Part shown: piece by piece, positions 1 to 7,475 of the stretch
How positions within the stretch are numbered: the first letter of the stretch is position 1
How the letters are laid out: every line of letters starts with the position of its first letter
Assembly: GCA_027031025.1 (NCBI GenBank)
Contig: JALVEJ010000112.1
Location: 1-12,080 of the forward strand
Origin: Flavobacteriales bacterium
GTDB lineage: Bacteria; Bacteroidota; Bacteroidia; Flavobacteriales; Flavobacteriaceae
Direction: 5' to 3'
Length of the DNA: 12,080 nt
The notes under the pieces: generated by a model
Seen by the model: the letters and a program-made list of their open reading frames with translations, nothing else
The model's database searches: none
What the model was told of the DNA's origin: nothing
Made by a program: the position numbers and the translations under genes

Positions 1-1
1 T

Positions 2-235
2 TCACACTTTATCTTAATGTTACCGGTTTTAGGCTATAAATCTGCCACTGATTCAATTCAATATATGATTGGTTTTGGATTGGGTATTGTCAGCGCAATG
101 ATTATCTATGCCTTATTTATCGATAAGATTTCCGGTTCAAAACATGATTACCATAGCCAAAAAATCATTTGGTTACAATATATTGGTGCCTTGTTTGCTT
201 TTGCCATAGGAATTTATTGGATAATTTTAAGTTAA
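2..235 (+). CDS. C-terminal part of a multi-pass membrane protein (5' end outside window)
   Basis: The reading frame is open from base 2, so this is most likely the 3' end of a longer gene; the ATG at 17 is probably an internal methionine. About 77 residues are visible. They contain two hydrophobic stretches suitable as membrane helices, one rich in glycine (around YMIGFGLGIVSAMIIYALF) and one at the C-terminus (around WLQYIGALFAFAIGIYWIIL), joined by a short polar loop with His, Lys and Asp. I do not recognise the family with certainty. The glycine-rich helix, polar loop and final helix recall the C-terminal part of TauE/SafE or UreH-like six-helix exporters, but that is a weak inference. 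The stop codon TAA touches the ATG of the lipid kinase gene without a spacer, so the two are very likely cotranscribed and translationally coupled. Confidence 0.65.
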   Translation, partial: SHFILMLPVLGYKSATDSIQYMIGFGLGIVSAMIIYALFIDKISGSKHDYHSQKIIWLQYIGALFAFAIGIYWIILS

Positions 236-1135
236 ATGAAAGCGCTTTGTATATATAATCCCAATGCCGGTAGTGGTAAAGCACTTAAACAACTACCTGA
301 AATTATGAGGCTTTTTAAAAAATATGGTATTCATGCGGATATCCTTTTAACGCAATATGCGCATCACGGAACAAAATTGATAAAAGATGCTGATTTATCA
401 AGCTTTGACGCCTTGATTGTGGCGGGTGGTGACGGTAGTTTTTTTGATGTGCTCAATGCGTTTATGCATAAAAACCAACCGCTTCCAATAGGCTTGATAC
501 CGGTTGGCACGGGTAATTCGTTATCCAAAGATATTGCTTCATCTGCCGAGAGTATGGAAAAATTTGTCAAAATTATTACAGATGGCCATCTTAAAGCATT
601 CGATATAGGAAAAGTATCGGGCCAAAACAAGACTTTTTATTTTGCCAATATGACCGGTTTCGGTTTTACCACCGATGTTACTTTAACCGGAATTAAATAT
701 AAATTTTTAGGAGATTTTGCTTATACATTGGGAGTTATTCTCAATACCATTAAACTCAAATCTTTTCCTTTGCAAATGCATATCAAAGGGAATATTTATG
801 ACATGCAAAATACTTTTGTAGCGGTTTCCAATTCCAGATATGCGGGTGGCAAAATGTTGGTTGCCCCAAAGGCAAAAGTTGATGACGGTTTACTGGATAT
901 TATTGTGGTTAATAAAGTTAGTCGTTGGCAACTGCTTAAAACCTTTCCTAAAATTTTTGACGGTTCTTATATCAATTCGCCTTTTGTAGAATACTATCAA
1001 GCTTCGGAAGTTTCATTTACAACCAGCCTGCAAAAAATGTTGTCTCCTGATGGAGAAATCATGGAAGCCTTACCTGTTAAAATCAGTATTTTGCCAAGAG
1101 TTATAAATTTATTTATAGAAGAAATGATGTTGTAA
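236..1135 (+). CDS. Diacylglycerol/sphingosine kinase-like lipid kinase (DAGK catalytic family, YegS/DagK type)
   Basis: This is a 299-residue protein of the usual length for bacterial DAGK_cat enzymes, which transfer phosphate from ATP to a lipid hydroxyl at the inner face of the membrane. It begins with a nucleotide-binding strand-loop, YNPNAGSGK, at residues 7-15. It carries the family signature GGDGS at 64-68, followed by FFDVLN, and the second phosphate-binding motif IPVGTGNS at 88-95. The C-terminal half, with PDGE near residue 270, matches the beta-sandwich domain of the family. There is no signal peptide or membrane helix, as expected for a peripheral enzyme. The lipid substrate cannot be deduced: diacylglycerol recycling, undecaprenol or a sphingoid base are all possible, and some Bacteroidota make sphingolipids. 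The start codon directly follows the stop of the upstream membrane-protein gene. The gene's stop lies one base from the stop of the opposing obg gene. Confidence 0.9.
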   Translation: MKALCIYNPNAGSGKALKQLPEIMRLFKKYGIHADILLTQYAHHGTKLIKDADLSSFDALIVAGGDGSFFDVLNAFMHKNQPLPIGLIPVGTGNSLSKDIASSAESMEKFVKIITDGHLKAFDIGKVSGQNKTFYFANMTGFGFTTDVTLTGIKYKFLGDFAYTLGVILNTIKLKSFPLQMHIKGNIYDMQNTFVAVSNSRYAGGKMLVAPKAKVDDGLLDIIVVNKVSRWQLLKTFPKIFDGSYINSPFVEYYQASEVSFTTSLQKMLSPDGEIMEALPVKISILPRVINLFIEEMML

Positions 1136-1136
1136 A

Positions 1137-2129
1137 TCAACTATTTAGCTCTTTCCAAAGCAAGTCTTTTAAGTTGTCAAGATTTTTACCGGTATAGGAA
1201 GAAATAAATATGTGGGGAATATCTTTCGGTAAATCTTTTTTGATTTCAGCTTCCAATTCATCATCTAACAAATCAGCTTTTGAAATGGCTAAAATCCTTT
1301 TTTTATCGAGAAGTTCCGGATTATATTTTTTCAATTCGTTTAATAAAATTTGATATTCTTTACCTATATCATCGGCATCGGCAGGTATTAAAAAGAGGAG
1401 ATTGGAATTGCGTTCAATATGTCTTAAAAAATAATGTCCCAAGCCTTTGCCTTCGGCGGCGCCTTCAATAATTCCGGGAATATCAGCCATTACGAAAGAT
1501 CGACCGTCACGATAGGAAACGATTCCTAAATTGGGTTTTAAAGTTGTAAAAGGGTAATCAGCAATTTTTGGCTTGGCTGCTGTCAATTTGCTTAAAAGAG
1601 TTGATTTTCCGGCATTGGGAAATCCTACCAAACCGACATCGGCTAATAATTTCAGTTCTAGTGTCAGATTGCGTTCCACACCGGGCAATCCGGGTTGGGC
1701 GTACCGGGGCGTTTGATTGGTTGCCGATTTAAAATGCCAGTTGCCTTTACCGCCTTTGCCACCTTCGGCCACAATGATTTCTTGCCCGTCTTCGGTTATT
1801 TCTCCAATGATTTCGCCGGTATCGGTATCTTTAATGACGGTACCGAGCGGTACTTCAATGATAACATCCTCACCATCTTTACCGGTGGCTCGTTGACGAC
1901 TGCCATCACCGCCTTTTTCGGCTTTAAAATGTTGTTTGAATTTTAAATGGTAAAGCGTCCAATAATCTTTATTGCCTTTGATAATGATATGACCGCCCCG
2001 TCCACCGTCGCCACCATCTGGTCCGCCTTTGGGAATATATTTTTCGCGGCGCAAATGTGCAGAACCTTTTCCACCATGCCCCGATTTGACATGAATTTTG
2101 ATATAATCGGTAAAATTACCTTCGGTCAT
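1137..2129 (-). CDS. obg: Obg/CgtA ribosome-assembly GTPase
   Basis: This 330-residue protein is the Obg GTPase that binds the 50S subunit late in assembly and is linked to (p)ppGpp signalling. The N-terminal glycine-rich Obg fold covers about residues 5-160, with typical runs such as KGGPDGGDGGRGG at 34-46 and EGGKGGKGNWHF at 122-133. The G domain follows: P-loop GFPNAGKS at 169-176, switch I with FTTLKPNLG at 194-202, DIPG at 216-219 and SSYTG at 310-314. The base-specificity motif is SKAD at 283-286 rather than the canonical NKxD; I recall TKSD in Bacteroides Obg, so loss of the Asn seems to be a lineage trait. The protein ends soon after G5 and has no OCT domain, as in many short Obg proteins. 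The start lies 8 bases after the stop of the HPRT-Adk fusion gene, so the two form one operon. Confidence 0.97.
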   Translation of the reverse strand: MTEGNFTDYIKIHVKSGHGGKGSAHLRREKYIPKGGPDGGDGGRGGHIIIKGNKDYWTLYHLKFKQHFKAEKGGDGSRQRATGKDGEDVIIEVPLGTVIKDTDTGEIIGEITEDGQEIIVAEGGKGGKGNWHFKSATNQTPRYAQPGLPGVERNLTLELKLLADVGLVGFPNAGKSTLLSKLTAAKPKIADYPFTTLKPNLGIVSYRDGRSFVMADIPGIIEGAAEGKGLGHYFLRHIERNSNLLFLIPADADDIGKEYQILLNELKKYNPELLDKKRILAISKADLLDDELEAEIKKDLPKDIPHIFISSYTGKNLDNLKDLLWKELNS

Positions 2130-2137
2130 GTTGTGTT

Positions 2138-3280
2138 TTATTGGGCTTTTTCACGCAATTTGATATTGCTGATAACATCCAGTAAACGTTGATTGACTTC
2201 TTCTATACTTCCTACGCCGTTTACTTGGTGATATTTGCCTTGTTTTTGGTAATAATCTTTAACCGGTTCGGTTTTTGCATGATATAAATGTAACCGGTGT
2301 TTGATGGTTTCTTCATTGTCATCGGATCGTCCACTGGTTTTACCGCGTTCCAACAAACGTTTTATCAACCGTTCTTCGGGGACTTCCAAAGCAATTAAGG
2401 CATCGATGATTAAATCTTTTTCTGCCATTAATTTGTCTAAAAATTCGGCTTGTCGAACGGTTCGTGGAAATCCGTCAAAAATAATACCTTTAATATCGGG
2501 GTCTGAAATGATTTCTTTTATCATATCTATGGTGATTTCATCCGGTACCAAATCGCCTTTTTGGATATATGCTTTGGCTTTTTTGCCCAGTGGAGTTTCA
2601 TTTTTGATATGATGTCTAAACATGTCACCTGTGGCAATATAAGTCAAGCCCAATTTATCTTTTAAGATTTTTGCTTGTGTGCCTTTTCCGGCTCCGGGTG
2701 GTCCAAATAATATGAAATCAATCATTTTTTCGTTTTTCTTTTCGTTTTTAAGTTTATATATTTCAGGTAAATTTCTTCCTAATTCGTCATAATCCAAACC
2801 ATAGCCGACAATAAATTCATTAGGAATTTCCATTCCGACAAAATCTATTTCATAGCTTTTGGTGTAAGCTTTTGGTTTGTAAAATAAGCTGGCAATTTTT
2901 AAATCTGCCGGTTGTTTGGCTTGTAATTCTTGAATAATTTTTTCCAAAGTATTACCGGTATCGACAATATCTTCTAAAACAACCACCTTTTTATCTTTGA
3001 TTTGTTTGGCATCCAAGTCGACTAAAATTTTAACTTCTCCGGTAGAACCGGTGCCTTCATAAGATTTTAGGCGGTAAAATTCGAAAATGGCATCTTTGTT
3101 ATACACTTTGGCCAAATCGGCGGCAAAAATAAAAGAACCTTTTAATACGACTACAAAAACAACGGGGGTATCGCCAGCGTAAGCTTCTATTTGTTTAGCT
3201 ACGTTTGACACAGCCCGAGCAATCTTGTCCCTATCAATATAAGGTTCAAAAATTTTGTCGTGAAGTTGTATGGTTTTCAT
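2138..3280 (-). CDS. Fused hypoxanthine phosphoribosyltransferase-adenylate kinase
   Basis: A single uninterrupted 380-residue frame carries two complete enzymes. Residues 1-178 are a hypoxanthine/guanine phosphoribosyltransferase (hpt-like): LKGS at 46-49, the PRPP-binding motif VVLEDIVDTGNT at 100-111, and the C-terminal VGYGLDYD/LGRNLPEIY segment that normally ends this protein. Residues 186-380 are an adenylate kinase (adk-like) of the short-lid type: P-loop GPPGAGKGT at 193-201, AMP-binding TGDMFR at 217-222 and DGFPRT at 269-274. A Lys/Asn/Glu linker joins them. Expected roles are purine salvage with PRPP, and ATP + AMP to 2 ADP, in the cytoplasm. I chose the start at 3280 because homology to HPRT begins there and the promoter lies just upstream; an in-frame ATG at 3325 would fall upstream of that promoter. 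The adk part keeps its own ATG at 2723-2725. All key motifs of both halves are intact, so this is not decay. In other Bacteroidota hpt, adk and obg are usually adjacent separate genes. Confidence 0.95.
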   Translation of the reverse strand: MKTIQLHDKIFEPYIDRDKIARAVSNVAKQIEAYAGDTPVVFVVVLKGSFIFAADLAKVYNKDAIFEFYRLKSYEGTGSTGEVKILVDLDAKQIKDKKVVVLEDIVDTGNTLEKIIQELQAKQPADLKIASLFYKPKAYTKSYEIDFVGMEIPNEFIVGYGLDYDELGRNLPEIYKLKNEKKNEKMIDFILFGPPGAGKGTQAKILKDKLGLTYIATGDMFRHHIKNETPLGKKAKAYIQKGDLVPDEITIDMIKEIISDPDIKGIIFDGFPRTVRQAEFLDKLMAEKDLIIDALIALEVPEERLIKRLLERGKTSGRSDDNEETIKHRLHLYHAKTEPVKDYYQKQGKYHQVNGVGSIEEVNQRLLDVISNIKLREKAQ

Positions 3281-3298
3281 CTTATTTTTTGCAAAATG

Positions 3299-3329
3299 CA
3301 AAAGTAAGGTATTATTTATAAACAATCAA
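3299..3329 (-). promoter_or_regulatory. Bacteroidota-type promoter of the HPRT-Adk/obg operon
   Basis: On the - strand, TACTTTTG (3299-3306) matches the TAnnTTTG -7 consensus of Bacteroidota sigma-ABfr promoters exactly. A TTG at 3327-3329 lies 20 bases upstream, within the usual -33 spacing of about 17-23; a second TTG lies 16 bases upstream. Transcription would start near 3292, giving a leader of about a dozen bases to the ATG at 3280. This supports the shorter start chosen for the fusion protein. Confidence 0.6.
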
Positions 3330-3364
3330 AATTATTTTCGGGCTAATTTTTAGAAAAAAAATAC

Positions 3365-3372
3365 TATTTTTA
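3365..3372 (+). promoter_or_regulatory. Possible -7 box for the DUF3857/transglutaminase gene
   Basis: TATTTTTA differs from TAnnTTTG only at the last base and lies 51 bases before the ATG at 3424, in the 143-bp divergent region. I see no matching TTG at the expected -33 distance, so this is only a candidate. Confidence 0.3.
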
Positions 3373-3423
3373 CAACCTCTTACATTTAATTTAAACCAGT
3401 TATTTAATCCAAAGAAGAGCTTT

Positions 3424-6400
3424 ATGAGAAAACTATTCCTTTTTATAGCTGTGCTAATGATTAATATCAACTTACATGCACAAAAAAAATCTTATCGAAA
3501 AATTTGGGAATCTTTATTAAAAAATCACAGGGAAGAAGCAGCTTCAATAGCAAAAAAAATAAAACCTGATGAGGCTGATACAGAGGGCTTGGTCTTAAAA
3601 ATACTGACCAAAATAGAAAATGGCGGGTTTACCGGTGATAACAATTTTTTGAATGAATTGGTCAAACATAAGGATTTTGAATATTATTTATACGCTTTAT
3701 TGAATGAAGGTTATGTATTAGGTAATCCTAAAAATCAGGATTTTAATAAATTTATTACCAAGCGTACAAAATTTTTATACAACCAAACTTATAGTATACC
3801 TGAAATGCAGGACATTATCCATTATCGCAATACGGCTTTAGCTAAACTTTTAAAAGAGCCCGGTTATGAAAAATACGCATCGGATATTAATTCCATTACC
3901 GACTGGCAGTTTTTAGGCGTATTTGAAAACTTAAATAAAAGCGGTATTAACACCGTCTATCCGCCTGAAATAAAAGCTTTTAGCAAGAATGGTTATAATG
4001 CTAATAGTAACGGGATTATCAATTGGTACAAAGCGCCCGTATCAAAAGGCGATCCGTTTATGTTTTTCTTAAATCATGCTGAATACGGCAATGGCATTAA
4101 TTATGCGCAAACATTTATGCAGAATGACCAAGCGCAAGATATTTATTTACATATTGGTATCGGACAAGCCACGAAGCTTTGGCTCGACGATGTTTTGGTC
4201 TTTGAAAAAGATGAAAACCGGGTTTCGGAAATGGGTGCTTATACCGTTAAAGTCCACTTACCTGCCGGTACCCACCGGTTATTGTTTAAAGTTAACAATA
4301 CGGATGTTTCTTATTTTTATCTGAAAATAACCGATGAGCAGGAACAAGCGGTGAAAAATATTAAAATATCATCAACTTATCGTCCGTATTTAAAAGCTAC
4401 CGAAGCACAAATCAAACCGGTAAATATTCCCAATAAATTCGAGGCTTTCTTTGAAGATAAAGTCGCTAAGCATCCTGATGATTATTTCTATAATTATTGC
4501 TTGGTACAAACCTATTTGCGAAATGAAAAAGAGAAAAAGGCCGAAAAAATCATTGATAAATTTGCTAAAAAATTTCCGGAAAGTTCTTGGGTAAAGATTT
4601 TTCAAGTCGTGGTGAAAATACTGGAAGACAATAATGAAAAGGCAGAAGAAATCAAAAAAAATATTGAAAATACCGACAAAACATATTATTGGACTTTACT
4701 GCAAAAATTAAAGAAAGTCAATAAATTGTTAAAAAAAGATTTAGATGAATTCAATCAAGAATTGGATGAAATAAAACAAAAAGTTAAAATTCCGAATATT
4801 CCTCCTACTTGTGATTTAATTAAAGCTATCCGGGAACAAGATCAAGAAAAAATGAAAACCATAACCAAACAATTGATTAAGGTTGCGGAAGATTTGGAAA
4901 TACCCAAGCTTATTGACACATATGCCGGGGTATATAACAGAATCTTTAAAGACGATGAATATACCATACAAGTTTATGAAAAAGCCCGGAAAAAATTTTT
5001 ACATCCAAGTCTTGCCGGTTCATTAAGTTACTTGTATGAAAAAAAGGGTGAACACGACAAAGCTCTCAACATCTTCAAAGAACTGTTAAACTATCTGCCG
5101 GAATCTAATGATATACTCATCACTTTGGTTAATAAACTTATTGATTTACAACGATATAAAGAAGCTTTACCTTATGTTGATCAAGCTTTGAAAAATTTTC
5201 CGGATTCTTTCCTTTTTATGAAAAAGAAAGGTTTTTTGCTGCAACAATTAGGGCAAAAAAAGGAAGCGCTTAAATGGTATAAAAAATCTTTGTCGCACAA
5301 CAGCGCCGATTTTGATTTGCGAAAAACTATCAACGACTTGGAAAATGTCAAAAATCCTCTCAAAAAAGTTCTACTCGACGACCCTTATGAATATATCAAA
5401 AACAATCGCGGCAAAATTAAAAAGAACAATTACGGTATCAATATCTTACTGGATGACTACAGCATTTTACTTTATAATGAAGGCGCTCACACCAATCATA
5501 ATATAATGATATATGAAATAACATCTGAAAAAGGTATTGAAGATTTAAAAGAATATAATTTGGGTTTGTCAGGTGATTATGAAGTGATTAAGTCCGAAAT
5601 TGTCAAACCCGACGGCAGTATTGTGCCGGCAGAACGTTCGGGCTCTTATTTGGTTTTTAACAGTTTAAGTGTAGGGGATGTTATTCTGACGGAATACGAA
5701 GTCAATTATACTTCAACAGGTCGTTTTTATAAAGATTTGACCAAACAATTCCGTTTTGACACTTACTCCCCTTCTTTGGAAACAAATTTTAGGATTATAG
5801 CACCCAAAAACAAAAAAATACACTATACGGTTACCGGAGGTAAAGTTAATTTTAATAAAAAAAACATGGGTAAATATACTTTATACCACTGGTACGACAA
5901 AATGTTGAAAGGTTTACCCCCGAGTGAGGATTTTATGCCTCCTTTAATTGATGTAGCACGTGTGGTGCATGTCAGCACAATCGATTCTTGGGACGAAATA
6001 GCCAAATGGTATGCCGATTTGTCGCGCTGGTCAATCAAATATGATAAAACGGTTAATCAAACTTTTGACAAAATTTTTCCCGAGGGTTATAAAAATCTGT
6101 CTGAAAATGAACGTGCCAAGAAAATCTATGATTATATGGCAGCCAACCTAACTTATAGTTTTGTTGACTTTAAACAAAGTGGATTTATCCCACAAAAACC
6201 TTCTAAAACATTGGAATCAAAATTGGGAGATTGTAAAGATTTTTCAACATTATTTCTTACTTTGGGCAGAAAAGCCGGCTTAAAGGTTAATTTGGTCTTA
6301 GTCAACACAGCAGACAATGGCAAAAACAGCGATGTATTACCGGCCATTAATTTTAATCATTGTATTGCAAAAGTAGATATTGACGGCGTAGGGCACTATT

Positions 6401-7182
6401 TGGAATTGACCGATAAAGATTTGCCATTTAATTCGGAAACAATAAGTTTGTATGGCGCCAATGCGTTGGAAATACCCTATAAAAAAGACGAACCGGTTAA
6501 ACAAGGTTTGATTCAAATTTATCAAAATCATGCCATTCCGGCTGTCTACCAGTCCGATGTTGTTTATACTATCTATCCCGATAAGCAAATTCTTGATATT
6601 ACACTTACAGGTAAAGGAGAGCGTGCAGCATTTCTACATGATTTACTCAATCAAAAAAGTGATATCAAACTTAAAAAGGATATCATTAAAACATTTGAAG
6701 ATATGGATCAATTAGATTTGGATTTAATTTCCTATAAAATCGTAGATAATGACCGGACACATGATACGGCGCAATTAGAAGCCAAATTTAAAGTTCAAAA
6801 CAAGATGCAAAAATTAGGTAAATCTCAATTTTTTAAATTACCATTACAACTGAAATCATATACGCAAAACATTATCAATAATGAAACACGGTATTATCCT
6901 ATTAAGTATATTTTTTATGAAAACACTAAAAAATATGTATCACATTATACCATAGAATTAAAAAACGGTAAAAAGTTTAATGAAATACCAGATAATGAAG
7001 AATTTACATTTCAAAAGCATCATTATACGGCTTCATATAAAAAGCTATCAGATGCCAAATTGGAAGTAACCATAACAGCAGATACTTCATTTGATGATAT
7101 TATGCCAAAAGATTATCCGGACTTTAAACAATATGTCAAATCGGTCTTGGAAGTATTTGATGCTTTAATTAGTTTTAAGTAA
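3424..7182 (+). CDS. Secreted DUF3857/transglutaminase-like protein with PA14-like and TPR regions
   Basis: This 1252-residue protein starts with a clear signal peptide: a positively charged start, a hydrophobic core and a probable cleavage site after the LHAQ at residues 17-20. It is therefore exported. Residues about 235-300 resemble a PA14/jelly-roll module (W-LDD, a conserved PAGTHRLLFKV strand). Helical TPR-like repeats lie near 350-390 and 527-630. A DUF3857 domain spans about 665-830. The transglutaminase-like core follows with an intact catalytic triad: C937 in GDCKDFSTL, H979 in NHCIAK and D997 in ELTDKD. The C-terminal 160 residues resemble the beta-rich DUF3858 region common behind this core in Bacteroidota. 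Such proteins are periplasmic or surface-associated, and their substrates are generally unknown; they may be proteases or cross-linking enzymes. I see no type IX secretion C-terminal domain and no lipobox. The gene is monocistronic: divergent from the HPRT-Adk operon and convergent with the response regulator. Confidence 0.88.
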   Translation: MRKLFLFIAVLMININLHAQKKSYRKIWESLLKNHREEAASIAKKIKPDEADTEGLVLKILTKIENGGFTGDNNFLNELVKHKDFEYYLYALLNEGYVLGNPKNQDFNKFITKRTKFLYNQTYSIPEMQDIIHYRNTALAKLLKEPGYEKYASDINSITDWQFLGVFENLNKSGINTVYPPEIKAFSKNGYNANSNGIINWYKAPVSKGDPFMFFLNHAEYGNGINYAQTFMQNDQAQDIYLHIGIGQATKLWLDDVLVFEKDENRVSEMGAYTVKVHLPAGTHRLLFKVNNTDVSYFYLKITDEQEQAVKNIKISSTYRPYLKATEAQIKPVNIPNKFEAFFEDKVAKHPDDYFYNYCLVQTYLRNEKEKKAEKIIDKFAKKFPESSWVKIFQVVVKILEDNNEKAEEIKKNIENTDKTYYWTLLQKLKKVNKLLKKDLDEFNQELDEIKQKVKIPNIPPTCDLIKAIREQDQEKMKTITKQLIKVAEDLEIPKLIDTYAGVYNRIFKDDEYTIQVYEKARKKFLHPSLAGSLSYLYEKKGEHDKALNIFKELLNYLPESNDILITLVNKLIDLQRYKEALPYVDQALKNFPDSFLFMKKKGFLLQQLGQKKEALKWYKKSLSHNSADFDLRKTINDLENVKNPLKKVLLDDPYEYIKNNRGKIKKNNYGINILLDDYSILLYNEGAHTNHNIMIYEITSEKGIEDLKEYNLGLSGDYEVIKSEIVKPDGSIVPAERSGSYLVFNSLSVGDVILTEYEVNYTSTGRFYKDLTKQFRFDTYSPSLETNFRIIAPKNKKIHYTVTGGKVNFNKKNMGKYTLYHWYDKMLKGLPPSEDFMPPLIDVARVVHVSTIDSWDEIAKWYADLSRWSIKYDKTVNQTFDKIFPEGYKNLSENERAKKIYDYMAANLTYSFVDFKQSGFIPQKPSKTLESKLGDCKDFSTLFLTLGRKAGLKVNLVLVNTADNGKNSDVLPAINFNHCIAKVDIDGVGHYLELTDKDLPFNSETISLYGANALEIPYKKDEPVKQGLIQIYQNHAIPAVYQSDVVYTIYPDKQILDITLTGKGERAAFLHDLLNQKSDIKLKKDIIKTFEDMDQLDLDLISYKIVDNDRTHDTAQLEAKFKVQNKMQKLGKSQFFKLPLQLKSYTQNIINNETRYYPIKYIFYENTKKYVSHYTIELKNGKKFNEIPDNEEFTFQKHHYTASYKKLSDAKLEVTITADTSFDDIMPKDYPDFKQYVKSVLEVFDALISFK

Positions 7183-7475
7183 ACACCAGTGTCCTGTCAA
7201 GCATATTATATTATCATAAGTGAGCAAATGCTTAACAAAATAAATTGACACAAAAAATGTTCTGTTAGTAGCAGTGTTTTACAAATGAACACACTATTAT
7301 AATAAACTCATATCAATACTTCTTTTGTTTTTGTGAAAGATGTAGTTAATCATACAATTAAACCTTAGTAGAATAAAAATTTTTACAAATGTATGTTCCC
7401 CAATATTTCAGGATAGCGTCAAAATTCTTCACTTTCTTTTTTTAAGATATATCTATATTGAAAAATGATGTTTTA
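7183..7475. other. AT-rich convergent intergenic gap without a recognisable gene
   Basis: This 293-bp stretch separates the stop codons of two convergent genes. I see no plausible ORF, tRNA or strong terminator. It holds a weak hairpin (GTGTT at 7274-7278 with AACAC at 7288-7292), distant arms AAGCAT (7199-7204) and ATGCTT (7228-7233), a 10-bp palindrome AGATATATCT (7445-7454), and two copies of TTTTACAAATG (7277-7287 and 7381-7391). None is strong enough to assign a function. Confidence 0.5.

Noticed and set aside
504..520. Sigma-54-like -24 element (TTGGCAC) in the lipid kinase gene
   Set aside because: It encodes the conserved VGTGNS motif and the downstream -12 half does not match TTGC, so it is coincidental coding sequence.
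3281..3325. In-frame ATG at 3325 extending the HPRT-Adk protein by 15 residues
   Set aside because: The TAnnTTTG box lies inside this stretch and the added residues do not resemble an HPRT N-terminus.
7277..7391. Two copies of TTTTACAAATG 104 bp apart and weak hairpins in the 7183-7475 gap
   Set aside because: Short, AT-rich and without further shared flanks or U-tract; chance occurrence is plausible, so not called as a repeat element or terminator.
7445..7454. Palindrome AGATATATCT as a possible operator
   Set aside because: It lies downstream of both convergent genes, not in a promoter region, and such AT palindromes are common in sequence of this composition.
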